From: Caballeronia temeraria
GTDB taxonomy: Bacteria; Pseudomonadota; Gammaproteobacteria; Burkholderiales; Burkholderiaceae
Direction: 5' to 3'
Assembly: GCF_001544795.2 (NCBI RefSeq)
Contig: NZ_FCOI02000016.1
Location: 98,865-162,864, forward strand
DNA: 64,000 bases
Positions 17,938 to 27,221 of the stretch are shown here, piece after piece. The notes beneath the pieces were generated by a model. The model saw only the letters and a program-made list of their open reading frames with translations, did no database searches and was not told the origin of the DNA. Positions within the stretch are counted from its first letter, which is position 1, and each line of letters starts with the position of its first letter. Position numbers and translations under genes: made by a program.

Positions 17938-18131
17938 AAGCGCCGAGGCACGCACAATCGTCGATTCGAATCACTGCGTTTCGGAATAAGCGGCGCTTAT
18001 ATTTCGATATCCAAAGTAATGATCTGATAGATCGCCATTTTGGGATTTTTCTGGGTCTTTTGAGCATTCCTAGGCGGCCTGATTGATATAAACTCAGCGA
18101 GCGTTTCAAACTCTTCTGATTTCAGTCAGTC
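17938..18131. other. Intergenic region before the TPR-glycosyltransferase
   Basis: About 190 bp, AT-richer than its surroundings, without an open frame that has a ribosome binding site. It should hold the promoter of the plus-strand gene at 18132; no clear consensus could be picked. Confidence 0.3.
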
Positions 18132-19475
18132 ATGGTATCGCCGCACGCAGCCAGTGTCCCGTCAGATGCAAACCAAGCCCTTTCCGTCGCGCTCGACATT
18201 CGCGGTTCGGGAAACTGGCCCGAGTTCGAACGCTTCTGCCTCGCAGCAATCGGGCGATTTCCGCATGATCCCGAGCTTCGCTGGCAACTGAGTCATTGCT
18301 ATTGGTTACGTCACGATAGCGCGTCGGCGGAAGCGGTCATGCGCGAGGCGGCACGGCATCGTCCGAACGACGGACACGTGACCGGCGCAATCGCGATGTA
18401 TCTCAACGAACAGTCGCGTCACGCCGAGGCCGAAGCCATGTACCGCCTCGCGCTCTCTCAGGCGCCGAATGCCAGTTCGATCGCCGTCGATCTCGCGGAA
18501 CTCGAACTGCGGCGGGGCGCGTGGCGTGACGGGTGGCCGCGCTTCGAGCGGCGCGTCTCGGCGCATGGCGAGAACAGCGTCGTGACGCGAATGGAACGGG
18601 CCGGGCCGCGCTGGCGTGGTGAATCACTCGCCGGCAAGCGCGTCGTAGTCTATAGCGAGCTCGGTCTGGGCGACGACATTCAATTCGTGCGGTACTTTCC
18701 ACGATTCGCGGAAAGTGTGCGAAGAAACAGCGGTGAAGCGTTATTGGCGGTGCGTTCTACATTGCATCCGCTCATCCGGCGGTTCGCGCCGGATTGCGTC
18801 GTGCTCGAGACCCATGATTTCAGTACGGTCGATTACACCGTGCGCATGATGAGCATGCCGTTCTGGATCGGCTTGTTGCCTGATCAGGTGGATGGCCGCG
18901 CCTATCTCGACGCGGCGCCGGAGCGCATCGGCATGTGGCGGCGCATGCTGTCCGCCGGCGGCACGAACGCGCTGCACGTCGGGCTCGTCTGGGCGGGCAG
19001 TCCTACGCATCGGCGCGATGCCCAGCGCAGCATGCCTGTCGATGCCCTCAAGCCGCTTTGGCGCCTGCCGAACATCGTGTTCCATCCTGTTGCGCCGGGC
19101 CGCGACGGCGATATCGCTGCGATGCGCGCGGCGGACGCACGCATCGCCGGGCTTCCCGAATATCGCGAGCATTTTCACGATTCGGCCGCGCTCGTCAGCG
19201 CGCTCGACGTACTCGTGACCGTCGACAGCTCACCGCTGCATCTCGCCGGCGCGCTCGGCAAACCGGTGCTGGCGATGATCGATCGCGCGTCGCACTGGTG
19301 TTGGGGCGAAGGCGAAACGCAGCCGTGGTACGACTCGGTGCGGCTCATTCGCCAGCGCGAGCCCGGCGACTGGGCGCCCGTGGTGGAGCGCGTCGCGGCG
19401 GCGTTATCGGCGAGGCTCGCCGGACGCGCCGCGCCGGAAGATCAGCAGGCGTCCGCGCCCGTCATTCTCGGATAG
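18132..19475 (+). CDS. TPR-repeat protein with GT-B glycosyltransferase-like domain
   Basis: This 447-residue protein begins with about 3-4 tetratricopeptide repeats (residues 15-150; segments such as HAEAEAMYRLALSQAPNASS). A GT9/GT41-like C-terminal domain follows (ELGLGDDIQFVRYFPRF at about 178-194, HVGLVWAGSP, LVTVDSSPLHLAGALGKPV). The same architecture occurs in bacterial O-linked or surface-polysaccharide glycosyltransferases. No signal peptide is visible, so it is probably cytoplasmic. The acceptor is unknown. The last 34 bp overlap the convergent lipoprotein gene. Confidence 0.78.
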   Translation: MVSPHAASVPSDANQALSVALDIRGSGNWPEFERFCLAAIGRFPHDPELRWQLSHCYWLRHDSASAEAVMREAARHRPNDGHVTGAIAMYLNEQSRHAEAEAMYRLALSQAPNASSIAVDLAELELRRGAWRDGWPRFERRVSAHGENSVVTRMERAGPRWRGESLAGKRVVVYSELGLGDDIQFVRYFPRFAESVRRNSGEALLAVRSTLHPLIRRFAPDCVVLETHDFSTVDYTVRMMSMPFWIGLLPDQVDGRAYLDAAPERIGMWRRMLSAGGTNALHVGLVWAGSPTHRRDAQRSMPVDALKPLWRLPNIVFHPVAPGRDGDIAAMRAADARIAGLPEYREHFHDSAALVSALDVLVTVDSSPLHLAGALGKPVLAMIDRASHWCWGEGETQPWYDSVRLIRQREPGDWAPVVERVAAALSARLAGRAAPEDQQASAPVILG

Positions 19476-19906
19476 CCGGGCTGGCTGGAATCGATCGTCG
19501 TCACGCACGCGCCTTCGCTGAGATCAAGCGGGCTGTCGATATCGCGCTTCGAACCATCCTTCATCTGCACGCTGTAGCGGTAGACCTTCGTGGTCTGCTC
19601 CGGGCTTTTCTGGAACAGACTCGTCAGGTCGAAGCTCAGGCCCGCGCCGCCGCCCACGCCACTCCAGCCATTTCCGCCGATGCCGCCGCCGCCCACGCCG
19701 ACCGTCGGGCCTGACGAAGACGGCGTGCTCGTCGACACGGTCGTCAAATATTGTTTGCCGACAATACGGCCCGTTGCGAGCGTGCTGTCCGCCGGCAGCG
19801 GCGCGGGTGCGCCCGGTCCCGTCGCGCATGCCGCGAGCATGGCAAATACGATGACGGCTAAGCCTGCTCGCGCCGCGCGTTGAATTCCTTTCCGATCCAC
19901 TTTCAT
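19442..19906 (-). CDS. Lipoprotein, unknown function
   Basis: A 154-residue exported lipoprotein. After MKVDRKG there is a hydrophobic segment and a lipobox LAAC with the acylated Cys at about residue 26. The mature part has a Gly-rich middle (GVGGGGIGGNGWSGVGGG) and ends in a small domain with two Cys (EGACVTTIDS and a C-terminal ADAC) that may form a disulfide. Resemblance to Burkholderiaceae outer-membrane lipoproteins of the SlyB/Pcp kind is only general. It overlaps the glycosyltransferase gene by 34 bp at the 3' end. Confidence 0.75.
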   Translation of the reverse strand: MKVDRKGIQRAARAGLAVIVFAMLAACATGPGAPAPLPADSTLATGRIVGKQYLTTVSTSTPSSSGPTVGVGGGGIGGNGWSGVGGGAGLSFDLTSLFQKSPEQTTKVYRYSVQMKDGSKRDIDSPLDLSEGACVTTIDSSQPGYPRMTGADAC

Positions 19907-20006
19907 TCCAGCCTCTTGCGTGCCGCTGCACGCTTTCTGTTGGCCCTCGAAGCGAGCGCGTCTCATGGAAACGCACGCTCGCGCCGGTGCGGCCGGAACG
20001 TCGCGC

Positions 20007-20032
20007 AAAAAAGCCGCCCGAAAGAGGGCGGC
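20007..20032 (-). terminator. Intrinsic terminator downstream of the aroE-like gene
   Basis: On the minus strand GCCGCCC TCTTTC GGGCGGC is followed by six T. It lies 140 bp past the stop of the shikimate-dehydrogenase-like gene. The intervening DNA contains another inverted repeat (CTTCGCG at 20071-20077 and CGCGAAG at 20083-20089) but no gene I can support. Confidence 0.8.
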
Positions 20033-20172
20033 TCGTCGGCGATTCGTTCTGGAATCTGCGGACCGGCGCGCTTCGCGAGGGACGCGAAGGCGCGGCGGGA
20101 ATGTTGCGCGAATGCGCGTCGCGATTGAAGCAGATTGCTCCGATTCTTTGCGCGGCCAACCGCCTCGCGGGA

Positions 20173-21000
20173 TCAGGCTTTCAACAGATACGCGACGATC
20201 GCATCGCACACGCGGCCGAACATCTGCGTGCCGGTGACGGTCGTGCAACCGCGCGCGCGGGCCGCTTCGATGAACGGCGTGAGCGGCGGCTTCGTCACCA
20301 CATCGCCGACGAAGGTCGTCGGTGGCAGGCGCGAGACGTCGATCGGCAGCGGATCGCCCGGACGCATGCCCGCAGGCGACGCGTTCACGATGAGGTCATA
20401 CGTTTCCGCGGGCGCATCGTCGGCGACGCTCACCGGGCCGCGGCCCAGCGCGGCGAGACGCGAGGCAAGCGCGCCGGTGCGCTCGGCATCGAAATCGCGG
20501 ATCGCGAGCGACGCCACGCCTGCATCGACGAGCGCGTGGCCGATCGCCGAGCCCGCGCCGCCCGCGCCGATCAAAAGCGCGCGCTTGCCCTTCGGCTCGC
20601 AGCCCGCGTCCCTCAACGCCGCCACCAGGCCGATGCCGTCCGATGCGCCGCCGTGCCAGGTGCCGTCGGGGTTGCGTTTGAGCATATTGACCGCGCCGAG
20701 AAACGCGCCTTCATCGGTCAGCGACTGGCAATACTCGGTCGCGCTGAACTTGTGCGGGACGGTGATGATGACGCCGTCGCAGTTCTGCAGCGGCGCGATG
20801 CCCGCGAAGAACGCGCCAAGATCGGCGGGCGCGACGTGCGCCGGAATCACGATCGCGTCGCGGCCCGCCGCGCGCAAAGCGGCCGTCACGCCGGAAGGCG
20901 AGCGCACCTGCGCGATCGGATCGCCGACGATGAAATAGACGCGCGTCGCGCCGCTCAGGCCCGCGTCGAGCGATGCGGAAAAAGAAGTGTCCTGCGCCAT
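20173..21000 (-). CDS. Shikimate/quinate dehydrogenase-like protein (AroE paralogue)
   Basis: The 275-residue protein from ATG 21000 has a GGAGG ribosome site nine bases upstream. The family features are an N-terminal substrate domain with VGDPIAQVRSPSGV and the catalytic Lys in VPHKFSA, an NAD(P) motif LIGAGGAGSAIGHALVD, and the VNASPAGMRPGD loop. The substrate motif differs from housekeeping AroE (SKSPxxxN is replaced by AQVRSP), so a catabolic quinate/shikimate or other hydroaromatic substrate is more likely than aromatic biosynthesis. It faces the SulP gene's neighbourhood and has an operator-like sequence 70 bp upstream. Confidence 0.82.
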   Translation of the reverse strand: MAQDTSFSASLDAGLSGATRVYFIVGDPIAQVRSPSGVTAALRAAGRDAIVIPAHVAPADLGAFFAGIAPLQNCDGVIITVPHKFSATEYCQSLTDEGAFLGAVNMLKRNPDGTWHGGASDGIGLVAALRDAGCEPKGKRALLIGAGGAGSAIGHALVDAGVASLAIRDFDAERTGALASRLAALGRGPVSVADDAPAETYDLIVNASPAGMRPGDPLPIDVSRLPPTTFVGDVVTKPPLTPFIEAARARGCTTVTGTQMFGRVCDAIVAYLLKA

Positions 21001-21069
21001 GCCTCGGTTGCCTCCTGAGTCTTTGATCGGAAATTTGTGGAAAAGCGTTACGTGAATGCTAGTTGAAAT

Positions 21070-21084
21070 TGGAATACTGTTCAA
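21070..21084. promoter_or_regulatory. Operator-like imperfect palindrome before the aroE-like gene
   Basis: TGGAATACTGTTCAA matches the perfect palindrome at 22981-22995 at most positions, including the left half-site TGGAATA. It is embedded in a larger inverted repeat, GAAATTG and CAATTTC. Likely bound by the cluster's IclR regulator (inference). Confidence 0.4.
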
Positions 21085-21166
21085 CAATTTCATTGGTTAT
21101 TTATGAAGCAACTAACTGTCTTGATGCGCAGCCCCCGCGAAAACTGCCATCGGGCACGCGAGCACT

Positions 21167-22885
21167 TTAAAGCGCGTTAGGCTCGTGCGCGGTGGGATTC
21201 ACACCGGCGGCCGCCAGTGCTTCATGCAGCGTGTCGAAAATGTTGGATTCCCCGAGCACGCGCGTCAGTCCGTGGCGGTCCATATCGTTGCGCAAGAAGC
21301 GGTTGACGCGCCCGAAAATCACCGCGATGTCGCGAGCACGCAGTGTCTCGACCAACTCGCCGATCGTGCGCGCAGCCGAATAATCGAGATCGGTGATCGC
21401 GCCGGCATCGACGACGAGATGACGCAAACCATCGGCAGCCGTATCGACGAGCGTCGTCACTTCCGATGCGAACAGATGATCGTTCGCGTAGAAAAGATCC
21501 GCGCCGAAGCGATAGACGATCAGGTTCGGCGCGGTCATCGCGGCGGGCGTCGTCGGCATGTACTGCCAAGGTTTGCCGGGCGCGACGGGCGTAAGAACCA
21601 TCGTGTGCGGATGATAGCTGTGGCGCACGTGCCGCATCAGCGACAGCGCGACGGCGAGCAGAATGCCGTGCTCGACGCCCACCAGCACCACCGCCGCCGC
21701 CGTGATGAGCGCGAGCGCGAACTCGCCGGGACTTTCCGCGCGAATGTCCTTCAGGTCCTGCACGTTGATGAGGCCGACCGCGATCGTGAACACGACGCCC
21801 GCCAGCGCGCAATGCGGCAGATAGCGCAGATAGCCGCTCAGAAACAGCAGCACGACGGCGACGACCACCGCGAACGCGATCTGTCCGAGCTGGCTGCGCG
21901 TGCCGGCTCGCTCGGCCATCGCGGTTTGCGTCGGGCTGCCGTTGACGACGAACGTGCCGCTCATCGCGGCCGCCGCATTCGCCGCGGCGAGACCGAGGAT
22001 GTCGCTGTTGGTATCGACGTCTTCGTGATACTGCTGCGCGAAGACGCGCGCCGCGGCGGCGCTCTGCGCGATGATCATCACGAAGCACGACGCCGCGACG
22101 GGCACGAGATCGAGCGACTGCTGCCAGGTGATATCGGGAAAGCGGATCGAGGGCAGACCGCCGTCGACGGGACCGAGCACCGAAATCCCGTGCGCGGCGA
22201 AATCGAACGCCTGGCTCGCGGCGATGCTGCCGATCACCACGATGAGCGGCACCGGCAGACGCGGCGCGAAGCGCTTGCAGCCGAGAATCGCGAGGATTAC
22301 GCCGAGCGCGAGGACGAGCGTCGGGCCATGCGCGTGCAGGAGATGCCCGATCACATAGACGAGCTGGGCGAGACTGCGCGACGACGGATACGGCACCGTC
22401 ATGCCGAAGAGATCGCCGAGCATCGCAATCGACACCTGCACGCCGACGCCCGCCAGAAAGCCCGTCAACACCGTGCGCGACAGAAAATCCGCGAGAAATC
22501 CGAGCTTGAAGAGCCGCGCGAGCAGGAGCAACGCGGCCGTCTGCAGCGCGACCATACCCGCGAGCGCGACGTATTCCGGACTGCCCATTGCGGTCATCGA
22601 CGACACCTTGCTCGCGAAGATCGTCGCCGTAGCGGAATCGGCGGCCACGACGAGATGCCGCGACGCGCCAAAAAGCGCGAACGCGATCAGCGGCAGGAAC
22701 GCCGTGTAGAGGCCCGTCACCGCGGGCATGCCGGCGATGCGCGCGTAGCCGAGCACTTGCGGAATGTCCATCGACGCGAGCGACATGCCGGCGAGCACGT
22801 CGCGCAAGGCGCCGGCGCGGTTGATCGGCACGATGCCTTTGAGCAGCGGCTTGCTCGACGCGGGTCTCCGGGTCGTGTCTTGCAT
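21167..22885 (-). CDS. SulP-family anion transporter with STAS domain
   Basis: A 572-residue SLC26/SulP membrane protein. About eleven to fourteen hydrophobic segments cover residues 25-420, with the signature region around LASMDIPQVLGYARIAGMPA, and a cytoplasmic STAS domain follows at about 445-550 (HLVVDAGAITDLDYSAARTI). SulP proteins carry sulfate, bicarbonate or dicarboxylates; substrate is not readable. The start ATG 22885 gives the normal family N-terminus. It is divergent from the two-flavoprotein operon and shares its operator region, which hints at uptake of that pathway's anionic substrate. Confidence 0.9.
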   Translation of the reverse strand: MQDTTRRPASSKPLLKGIVPINRAGALRDVLAGMSLASMDIPQVLGYARIAGMPAVTGLYTAFLPLIAFALFGASRHLVVAADSATATIFASKVSSMTAMGSPEYVALAGMVALQTAALLLLARLFKLGFLADFLSRTVLTGFLAGVGVQVSIAMLGDLFGMTVPYPSSRSLAQLVYVIGHLLHAHGPTLVLALGVILAILGCKRFAPRLPVPLIVVIGSIAASQAFDFAAHGISVLGPVDGGLPSIRFPDITWQQSLDLVPVAASCFVMIIAQSAAAARVFAQQYHEDVDTNSDILGLAAANAAAAMSGTFVVNGSPTQTAMAERAGTRSQLGQIAFAVVVAVVLLFLSGYLRYLPHCALAGVVFTIAVGLINVQDLKDIRAESPGEFALALITAAAVVLVGVEHGILLAVALSLMRHVRHSYHPHTMVLTPVAPGKPWQYMPTTPAAMTAPNLIVYRFGADLFYANDHLFASEVTTLVDTAADGLRHLVVDAGAITDLDYSAARTIGELVETLRARDIAVIFGRVNRFLRNDMDRHGLTRVLGESNIFDTLHEALAAAGVNPTAHEPNAL

Positions 22886-22980
22886 GTTTGGCCCCTTTTC
22901 CTGAAGAAGCGATCGTGCCCCAAGGAATACGCGATGCCAAGATCGTCGTCTCAAAAAGAGCTTGGCGAACGCTGTTGTTT

Positions 22981-22995
22981 TGGAATAGCATTCCA
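22981..22995. promoter_or_regulatory. Perfect palindrome, candidate IclR operator
   Basis: TGGAAT AGC ATTCCA is a perfect 15-bp inverted repeat in the 190-bp gap between the divergent sulP and flavoprotein genes. A variant lies before the aroE-like gene and half-sites lie before the IclR gene at 28102. Size and symmetry fit IclR-type operators. Confidence 0.55.
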
Positions 22996-23075
22996 CAATT
23001 AAAGCGAATTCTATGGCTAACACGCGTTTCGATTTGTCGGAGAAATGACGGCACGAATCGCGACGGAGCGGATCA

Positions 23076-24863
23076 ATGGCGGAGACACTGGACACACTGG
23101 GGCAGAACGAAACCTTCGATGTCGTCGTGGTCGGTGCGGGCGGCGCGGGTATGTCGGCGGCACTCGTCGCGGCAATCGACGGCGCGCGCGTGCTGCTCGT
23201 CGAAAGCACGGAGTACGTCGGCGGTACGACCGCGTACTCGGCCGGCACGACGTGGATTCCCGCGTCGACGCACGCGGCGGGCGTCAATCGCGACGATTCA
23301 TCCGCGAATGCCGAAGGCTTTCTCGATCGCGCGGTCGGCGGGCGCAGCAGCGCTGCGATGCGCCGCGCGTTCCTCGATGCCGGCCCGAAGGCGGTCGCGC
23401 ATATCGAAGCGAATTCCGACGTGAAATATCGGGCGCGGCCGTTTCATCCGGACTATCTGTCGGAGATCGAAGGCTCGACCTTGCGCGGCCGCGCGCTGGA
23501 GCCGCTTCCGTTCGATGGCCGCAAGCTCGGCCGCGCGTTCTCGCTGATTCGTCCGCCGATTCCCGAATTCACCGTGCTTGGCGGCATGATGGTCGACCGC
23601 GACGACGTCGGGCATCTTCTGAACATGACGAAGTCGTTCGCGTCGTTCAGGCATGCAGCGAAACTACTCGCGCGTCATGCCCGCGACCGCATGAGTTCGC
23701 CGCGCGGCACGCGTCTCGTGATGGGCAACGCGCTGATCGGCCGGCTTTTGTATTCGCTGCTTCAGCGCGGCGTGACGGTGCTGACGAGCACGACGCTTGA
23801 AGCCTTGCATGCGGGCGCGAACGGCATCGAAGCTGTGACGCTGAGTCAAGTCAATGAGCGCCGGCGTATCGGCGTGAAGGGCGGCGTGATCCTCGCGAGC
23901 GGCGGCTTCAATCGTCATCCGGCGCGTCGACGCGAGATGCTTCCCGGCGCCGATCCGGCATGGTGTCCCGGCGCGCCCGGTCACCGCGGCGGTGCGCAGG
24001 ATCTTGCGCTCGCTTCGGGCGCGCGCTTCGGCGAGGGCGCATTGTCGAACGCGTTCTGGGCGCCGGTTTCCGTGCGCAACCGCGCCGACGGCACGACCGC
24101 CGTGTTTCCGCATTTCATCATGGATCGAGGCAAGCCGGGCATGATCACCGTCGACAAATCGGGCAGGCGCTTTCTCAACGAAAACACGTCGTATCACCTG
24201 TTCGGTATCGCGATGCAGAAAGCGAACACGACGACGCCTTCCGTGCCCGCATACCTCATTACGGACTCCGAAGGACTGCGCAAGTACGGTCTCGGGATGG
24301 TGCGTCCGGGCGGGAAGGGCCTGGCGCCGTTTCTCGCGGATGGCTATCTCGTCGAAGGCAAGACGCTCGACGAACTCGCGGCGAAGCTCGATATCGACAA
24401 AACCGGACTCGCCGATAGCGTCGCGCGCATGAATCGCTACGCGCAAACCGGCGTCGACGCGGATTTTCAGCGCGGCACGACCGATTACCAGAACGCCAAC
24501 GGCGACGCCAACTGGACCGGCCCGAACAAGTGTCTCGGTCCGATCGGCCAGGCGCCGTTCTATGCAGTGCGGCTCTATCCGGGCGATATCGGCGCGGCGA
24601 CGGGCCTCGTCGTCGATACCGACGCACGCGTGCTGAATCGCGACGACCGGCCGATCGGCGGCCTCTACGCGTGCGGCAACGACGCGCAATCGGTGATGGG
24701 CGGCGTGTATCCCGGCCCCGGCATCACGCTCGGTCCCGGTCTCGCGTTCGGCTATCTCGCGGCGCGGCACGCGACGGTGCGCGCGAAGCACCCGAATCAG
24801 CCGACGCACGACGATGCGCTCGATCTGCCGATCGATCTCCCACTGCACGCCCACGCCAAATGA
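23076..24863 (+). CDS. FAD-dependent dehydrogenase, 3-ketosteroid delta-1-dehydrogenase/fumarate reductase superfamily (A)
   Basis: This 595-residue flavoprotein has the FAD dinucleotide motif DVVVVGAGGAGMSAA near residue 15-29 and EYVGGTTAYSAGTTW. Its C-terminus, GGVYPGPGITLGPGLAFGY, keeps the Tyr and Gly (YPGPG) that bind the 3-keto group in ketosteroid delta-1-dehydrogenases. Such enzymes introduce a C=C bond next to a ring ketone. ATG 23076 follows GGAG at 23066. It is the first gene of an operon with overlapping ATGA junctions. Substrate is unknown; with an AroE-like neighbour a cyclohexanone-type acid is as likely as a steroid. Confidence 0.85.
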   Translation: MAETLDTLGQNETFDVVVVGAGGAGMSAALVAAIDGARVLLVESTEYVGGTTAYSAGTTWIPASTHAAGVNRDDSSANAEGFLDRAVGGRSSAAMRRAFLDAGPKAVAHIEANSDVKYRARPFHPDYLSEIEGSTLRGRALEPLPFDGRKLGRAFSLIRPPIPEFTVLGGMMVDRDDVGHLLNMTKSFASFRHAAKLLARHARDRMSSPRGTRLVMGNALIGRLLYSLLQRGVTVLTSTTLEALHAGANGIEAVTLSQVNERRRIGVKGGVILASGGFNRHPARRREMLPGADPAWCPGAPGHRGGAQDLALASGARFGEGALSNAFWAPVSVRNRADGTTAVFPHFIMDRGKPGMITVDKSGRRFLNENTSYHLFGIAMQKANTTTPSVPAYLITDSEGLRKYGLGMVRPGGKGLAPFLADGYLVEGKTLDELAAKLDIDKTGLADSVARMNRYAQTGVDADFQRGTTDYQNANGDANWTGPNKCLGPIGQAPFYAVRLYPGDIGAATGLVVDTDARVLNRDDRPIGGLYACGNDAQSVMGGVYPGPGITLGPGLAFGYLAARHATVRAKHPNQPTHDDALDLPIDLPLHAHAK

Positions 24864-26599
24864 AGCTCGAACCGATTCTCGAATGCGACGTCCTCGTGCT
24901 GGGTTCCGGCGCGGGCGGTTTGTCGACGGCCGTCACCGCGGCGACGCGCGGCTTGTCCGTGCTCGTCTGCGAGAAGGAAGACGTGTTCGGCGGCACGACC
25001 GCGTGGTCGGGCGGCTGGATGTGGATTCCGCGCAATCCGCTGGCGACGCGCGCGGGCATCGTCGAAGATGAAAGCGCGCCGCGCACGTACCTGAAAAGCG
25101 AACTCGGCGCGCATTTCGATGCCGCCAAAGCCGATGCGCTCATCGAACACGGCCCGCGCATGATCGAATTCTTCGAGCGCAATACGTCGATGCGCTTCAT
25201 CGACGGCAATCGCATTCCCGATTTCCACACGACGCAAGGCGCGGCGACGGGCGGGCGCTCCGTCTGCGCGATGCCGTTCGACGGGCGCGAGCTCGGGCCG
25301 CTCATCGACAAGCTGCGTGCGCCTCTGGCCGAAGTGACGATCAAGGGCATGGCGATCGCATCGGGACAGGATCTCGCGCATTTCCTCAACGCGACGCGCA
25401 GCGCGAAGTCGGCGTGGCATGTCACGAAGCGCTTTGCGGCGTTCGCGTGGCACATGCTGCGTCATCGGCGTTCGATGCATCTCGTGAACGGCAATGCGCT
25501 CGTCGCGCGGCTGCTGAAGTCGGCGGCGGATCGCGGCGTCGATCTGCGCACGCGGGCGAAGGCGGTGTCGCTGACGCGCGAGGCGGATCGCGTGACGGGC
25601 GCGCGCGTCGAGATCGAAGGCGTGATGCACGACGTGCGCGCGCGGCGCGGCGTCGTGCTCGCGTGCGGCGGTTATCCGCACGACGCGAAGCGGCAAACGG
25701 AGACGTTTCCGGTCATGCCGCACTGGTCGGCCGCGCCGAAGAGCAATACCGGCGATGGCATTCGCCTGGGCGAAGACGCCGGCGCGCATTTCGACGCGAC
25801 GCTCGACGCGCCCGCCGCGTGGGCGCCCGTGTCGCTCGTGCCGAAATCCGGCGGACGCGAGGTCGCGTTTCCGCATCTGATCGAGCGCGCGAAGCCGGGC
25901 GTGATCGCGGTGACGCGCGCGGGCAGGCGCTTCACGAACGAGGCGTCGTCGTATTACGACTTCATCTCGGCGCTCATCGGCACGACGTCGCCGGGCGAAG
26001 AGACGTGCGCATGGCTCGTTTGCGATCATCGGTTTCAGCGCAGATATGGCCTCGGTTTCGCGAAGCCGTTTCCGTTTCCACTCGGGCCTTACGAGCGTTC
26101 GGGCTATTTGAAGTCCGCGCCGACGCTCGAAGCGCTCGCGCAGCAATGCGGCATCGATGCGCGCGGCCTCGCCGATACCGTCGCCACGTACAACGGCTAC
26201 GCGAAAGACGGCTTCGATCCGCAATTCCACAAAGGCTCGACGCCGTATAACCGCGTGCAGGGCGATGCATCGCACAAGCCCAATCCGTGTCTCGCGCCGA
26301 TCGTCGACGGTCCGTTTCATGCGGTGAAGATCGTACCCGGCAGCCTCGGCACGTTCGCGGGTTTGTCGACGGATGCGCACTCGCGCGTGCTCGACGAAGC
26401 GCGCGCGCCGATTCCCGGCCTCTACGCCGTCGGCAACGACGCCGCGAGCATGATGGGCGGCCACTATCCCGCGGGCGGCATCACGCTCGGACCCGCGATG
26501 ACCTTCGGCTATCTCGCGGGCCTCGAACTCGCCGAACCGGCGCGCGAAGACAGCATCACGAATCTCTCCAACTTCAAACAGGCAAGGACTCTGCAATGA
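24860..26599 (+). CDS. FAD-dependent dehydrogenase, 3-ketosteroid delta-1-dehydrogenase/fumarate reductase superfamily (B)
   Basis: A 579-residue paralogue of the preceding flavoprotein, starting in an ATGA overlap with it. Its FAD motif is DVLVLGSGAGGLSTAVTAA, followed by VFGGTTAWSGGWMWIPRNP, and it ends with GGHYPAGGITLGPAMTFGY, again keeping Tyr and Gly of the keto-binding site. The two proteins are clearly diverged, so they probably catalyse successive desaturations rather than being a duplicate. Coupled translation suggests equal amounts. Both lack signal peptides and should be cytoplasmic. Confidence 0.85.
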   Translation: MKLEPILECDVLVLGSGAGGLSTAVTAATRGLSVLVCEKEDVFGGTTAWSGGWMWIPRNPLATRAGIVEDESAPRTYLKSELGAHFDAAKADALIEHGPRMIEFFERNTSMRFIDGNRIPDFHTTQGAATGGRSVCAMPFDGRELGPLIDKLRAPLAEVTIKGMAIASGQDLAHFLNATRSAKSAWHVTKRFAAFAWHMLRHRRSMHLVNGNALVARLLKSAADRGVDLRTRAKAVSLTREADRVTGARVEIEGVMHDVRARRGVVLACGGYPHDAKRQTETFPVMPHWSAAPKSNTGDGIRLGEDAGAHFDATLDAPAAWAPVSLVPKSGGREVAFPHLIERAKPGVIAVTRAGRRFTNEASSYYDFISALIGTTSPGEETCAWLVCDHRFQRRYGLGFAKPFPFPLGPYERSGYLKSAPTLEALAQQCGIDARGLADTVATYNGYAKDGFDPQFHKGSTPYNRVQGDASHKPNPCLAPIVDGPFHAVKIVPGSLGTFAGLSTDAHSRVLDEARAPIPGLYAVGNDAASMMGGHYPAGGITLGPAMTFGYLAGLELAEPAREDSITNLSNFKQARTLQ

Positions 26600-27207
26600 C
26601 TCTGTACGACACGGTCACATTGACGGTGAAGATCGGCGCGAATGCGCAGGTTTTCGAGAACATCAAGGCAAGCAGCGACGCGCCCGGCTCGACGCTGCTC
26701 GGCTGCTGGTATTCGGATATCGGCGCGCTCGGCAAGGTCATGGTGCTGCGCGGTTTCGAATCGGAAGCGGCGTTGATCGGCGAGCGGCGGCGTCTCCTGC
26801 TCGAAGGCAATCCGTTCGGCTGCGGCGAGTTCATCGTCGACGTCGAAGTGAACAGCTACGCGCTCTTTCCGTTCCTGCCGCCGATCGAGCCGGCCGTGCA
26901 CGGCGGCATCTACGAGATGCGCGTCTACGGCACGAAGCTCGCGAGCCTGCAGCACACGATCGATGCGTGGCAAAACGCCGTGCCGGAGCGCACGAAGCGC
27001 TCGCCGCTCATCGGCGCAATGTACGCGCTCGACGGCGCCGTGCCGCGCTTTCTGAACATCTGGCCGTACCCGAGCGTGGACGAGCGCTCGCGGATTCGCG
27101 CCGAAGCCGTGAAGGACGGCATCTGGCCGCCGAAGGGCGGACCGGCCCATCTGACGACGATGGAATCCACCATCTACGTGCCCGCGCCGTTCTCGCCGCT
27201 ACGCTAA
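26596..27207 (+). CDS. NIPSNAP-family protein
   Basis: The 203-residue protein contains two ferredoxin-like alpha-beta modules; the second has the family signature GGIYEMRVYGTKLASLQHTI and WPYPSVDERSRIRAEA. NIPSNAP proteins are dimeric alpha-beta barrels found in many bacterial catabolic operons, often of unknown catalytic role. Its ATG 26596 overlaps the stop of flavoprotein B. It is an integral member of this operon and could be a small isomerase or an accessory binding protein; the sequence does not decide. Confidence 0.85.
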   Translation: MTLYDTVTLTVKIGANAQVFENIKASSDAPGSTLLGCWYSDIGALGKVMVLRGFESEAALIGERRRLLLEGNPFGCGEFIVDVEVNSYALFPFLPPIEPAVHGGIYEMRVYGTKLASLQHTIDAWQNAVPERTKRSPLIGAMYALDGAVPRFLNIWPYPSVDERSRIRAEAVKDGIWPPKGGPAHLTTMESTIYVPAPFSPLR

Positions 27208-27221
27208 CCGGAGACTTTTCG

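Noticed and set aside
20033..20172. The folded stretch between the aroE-like stop and its terminator, as a possible small RNA
   Set aside because: Only one moderate inverted repeat and no promoter; more simply a long 3' untranslated region.
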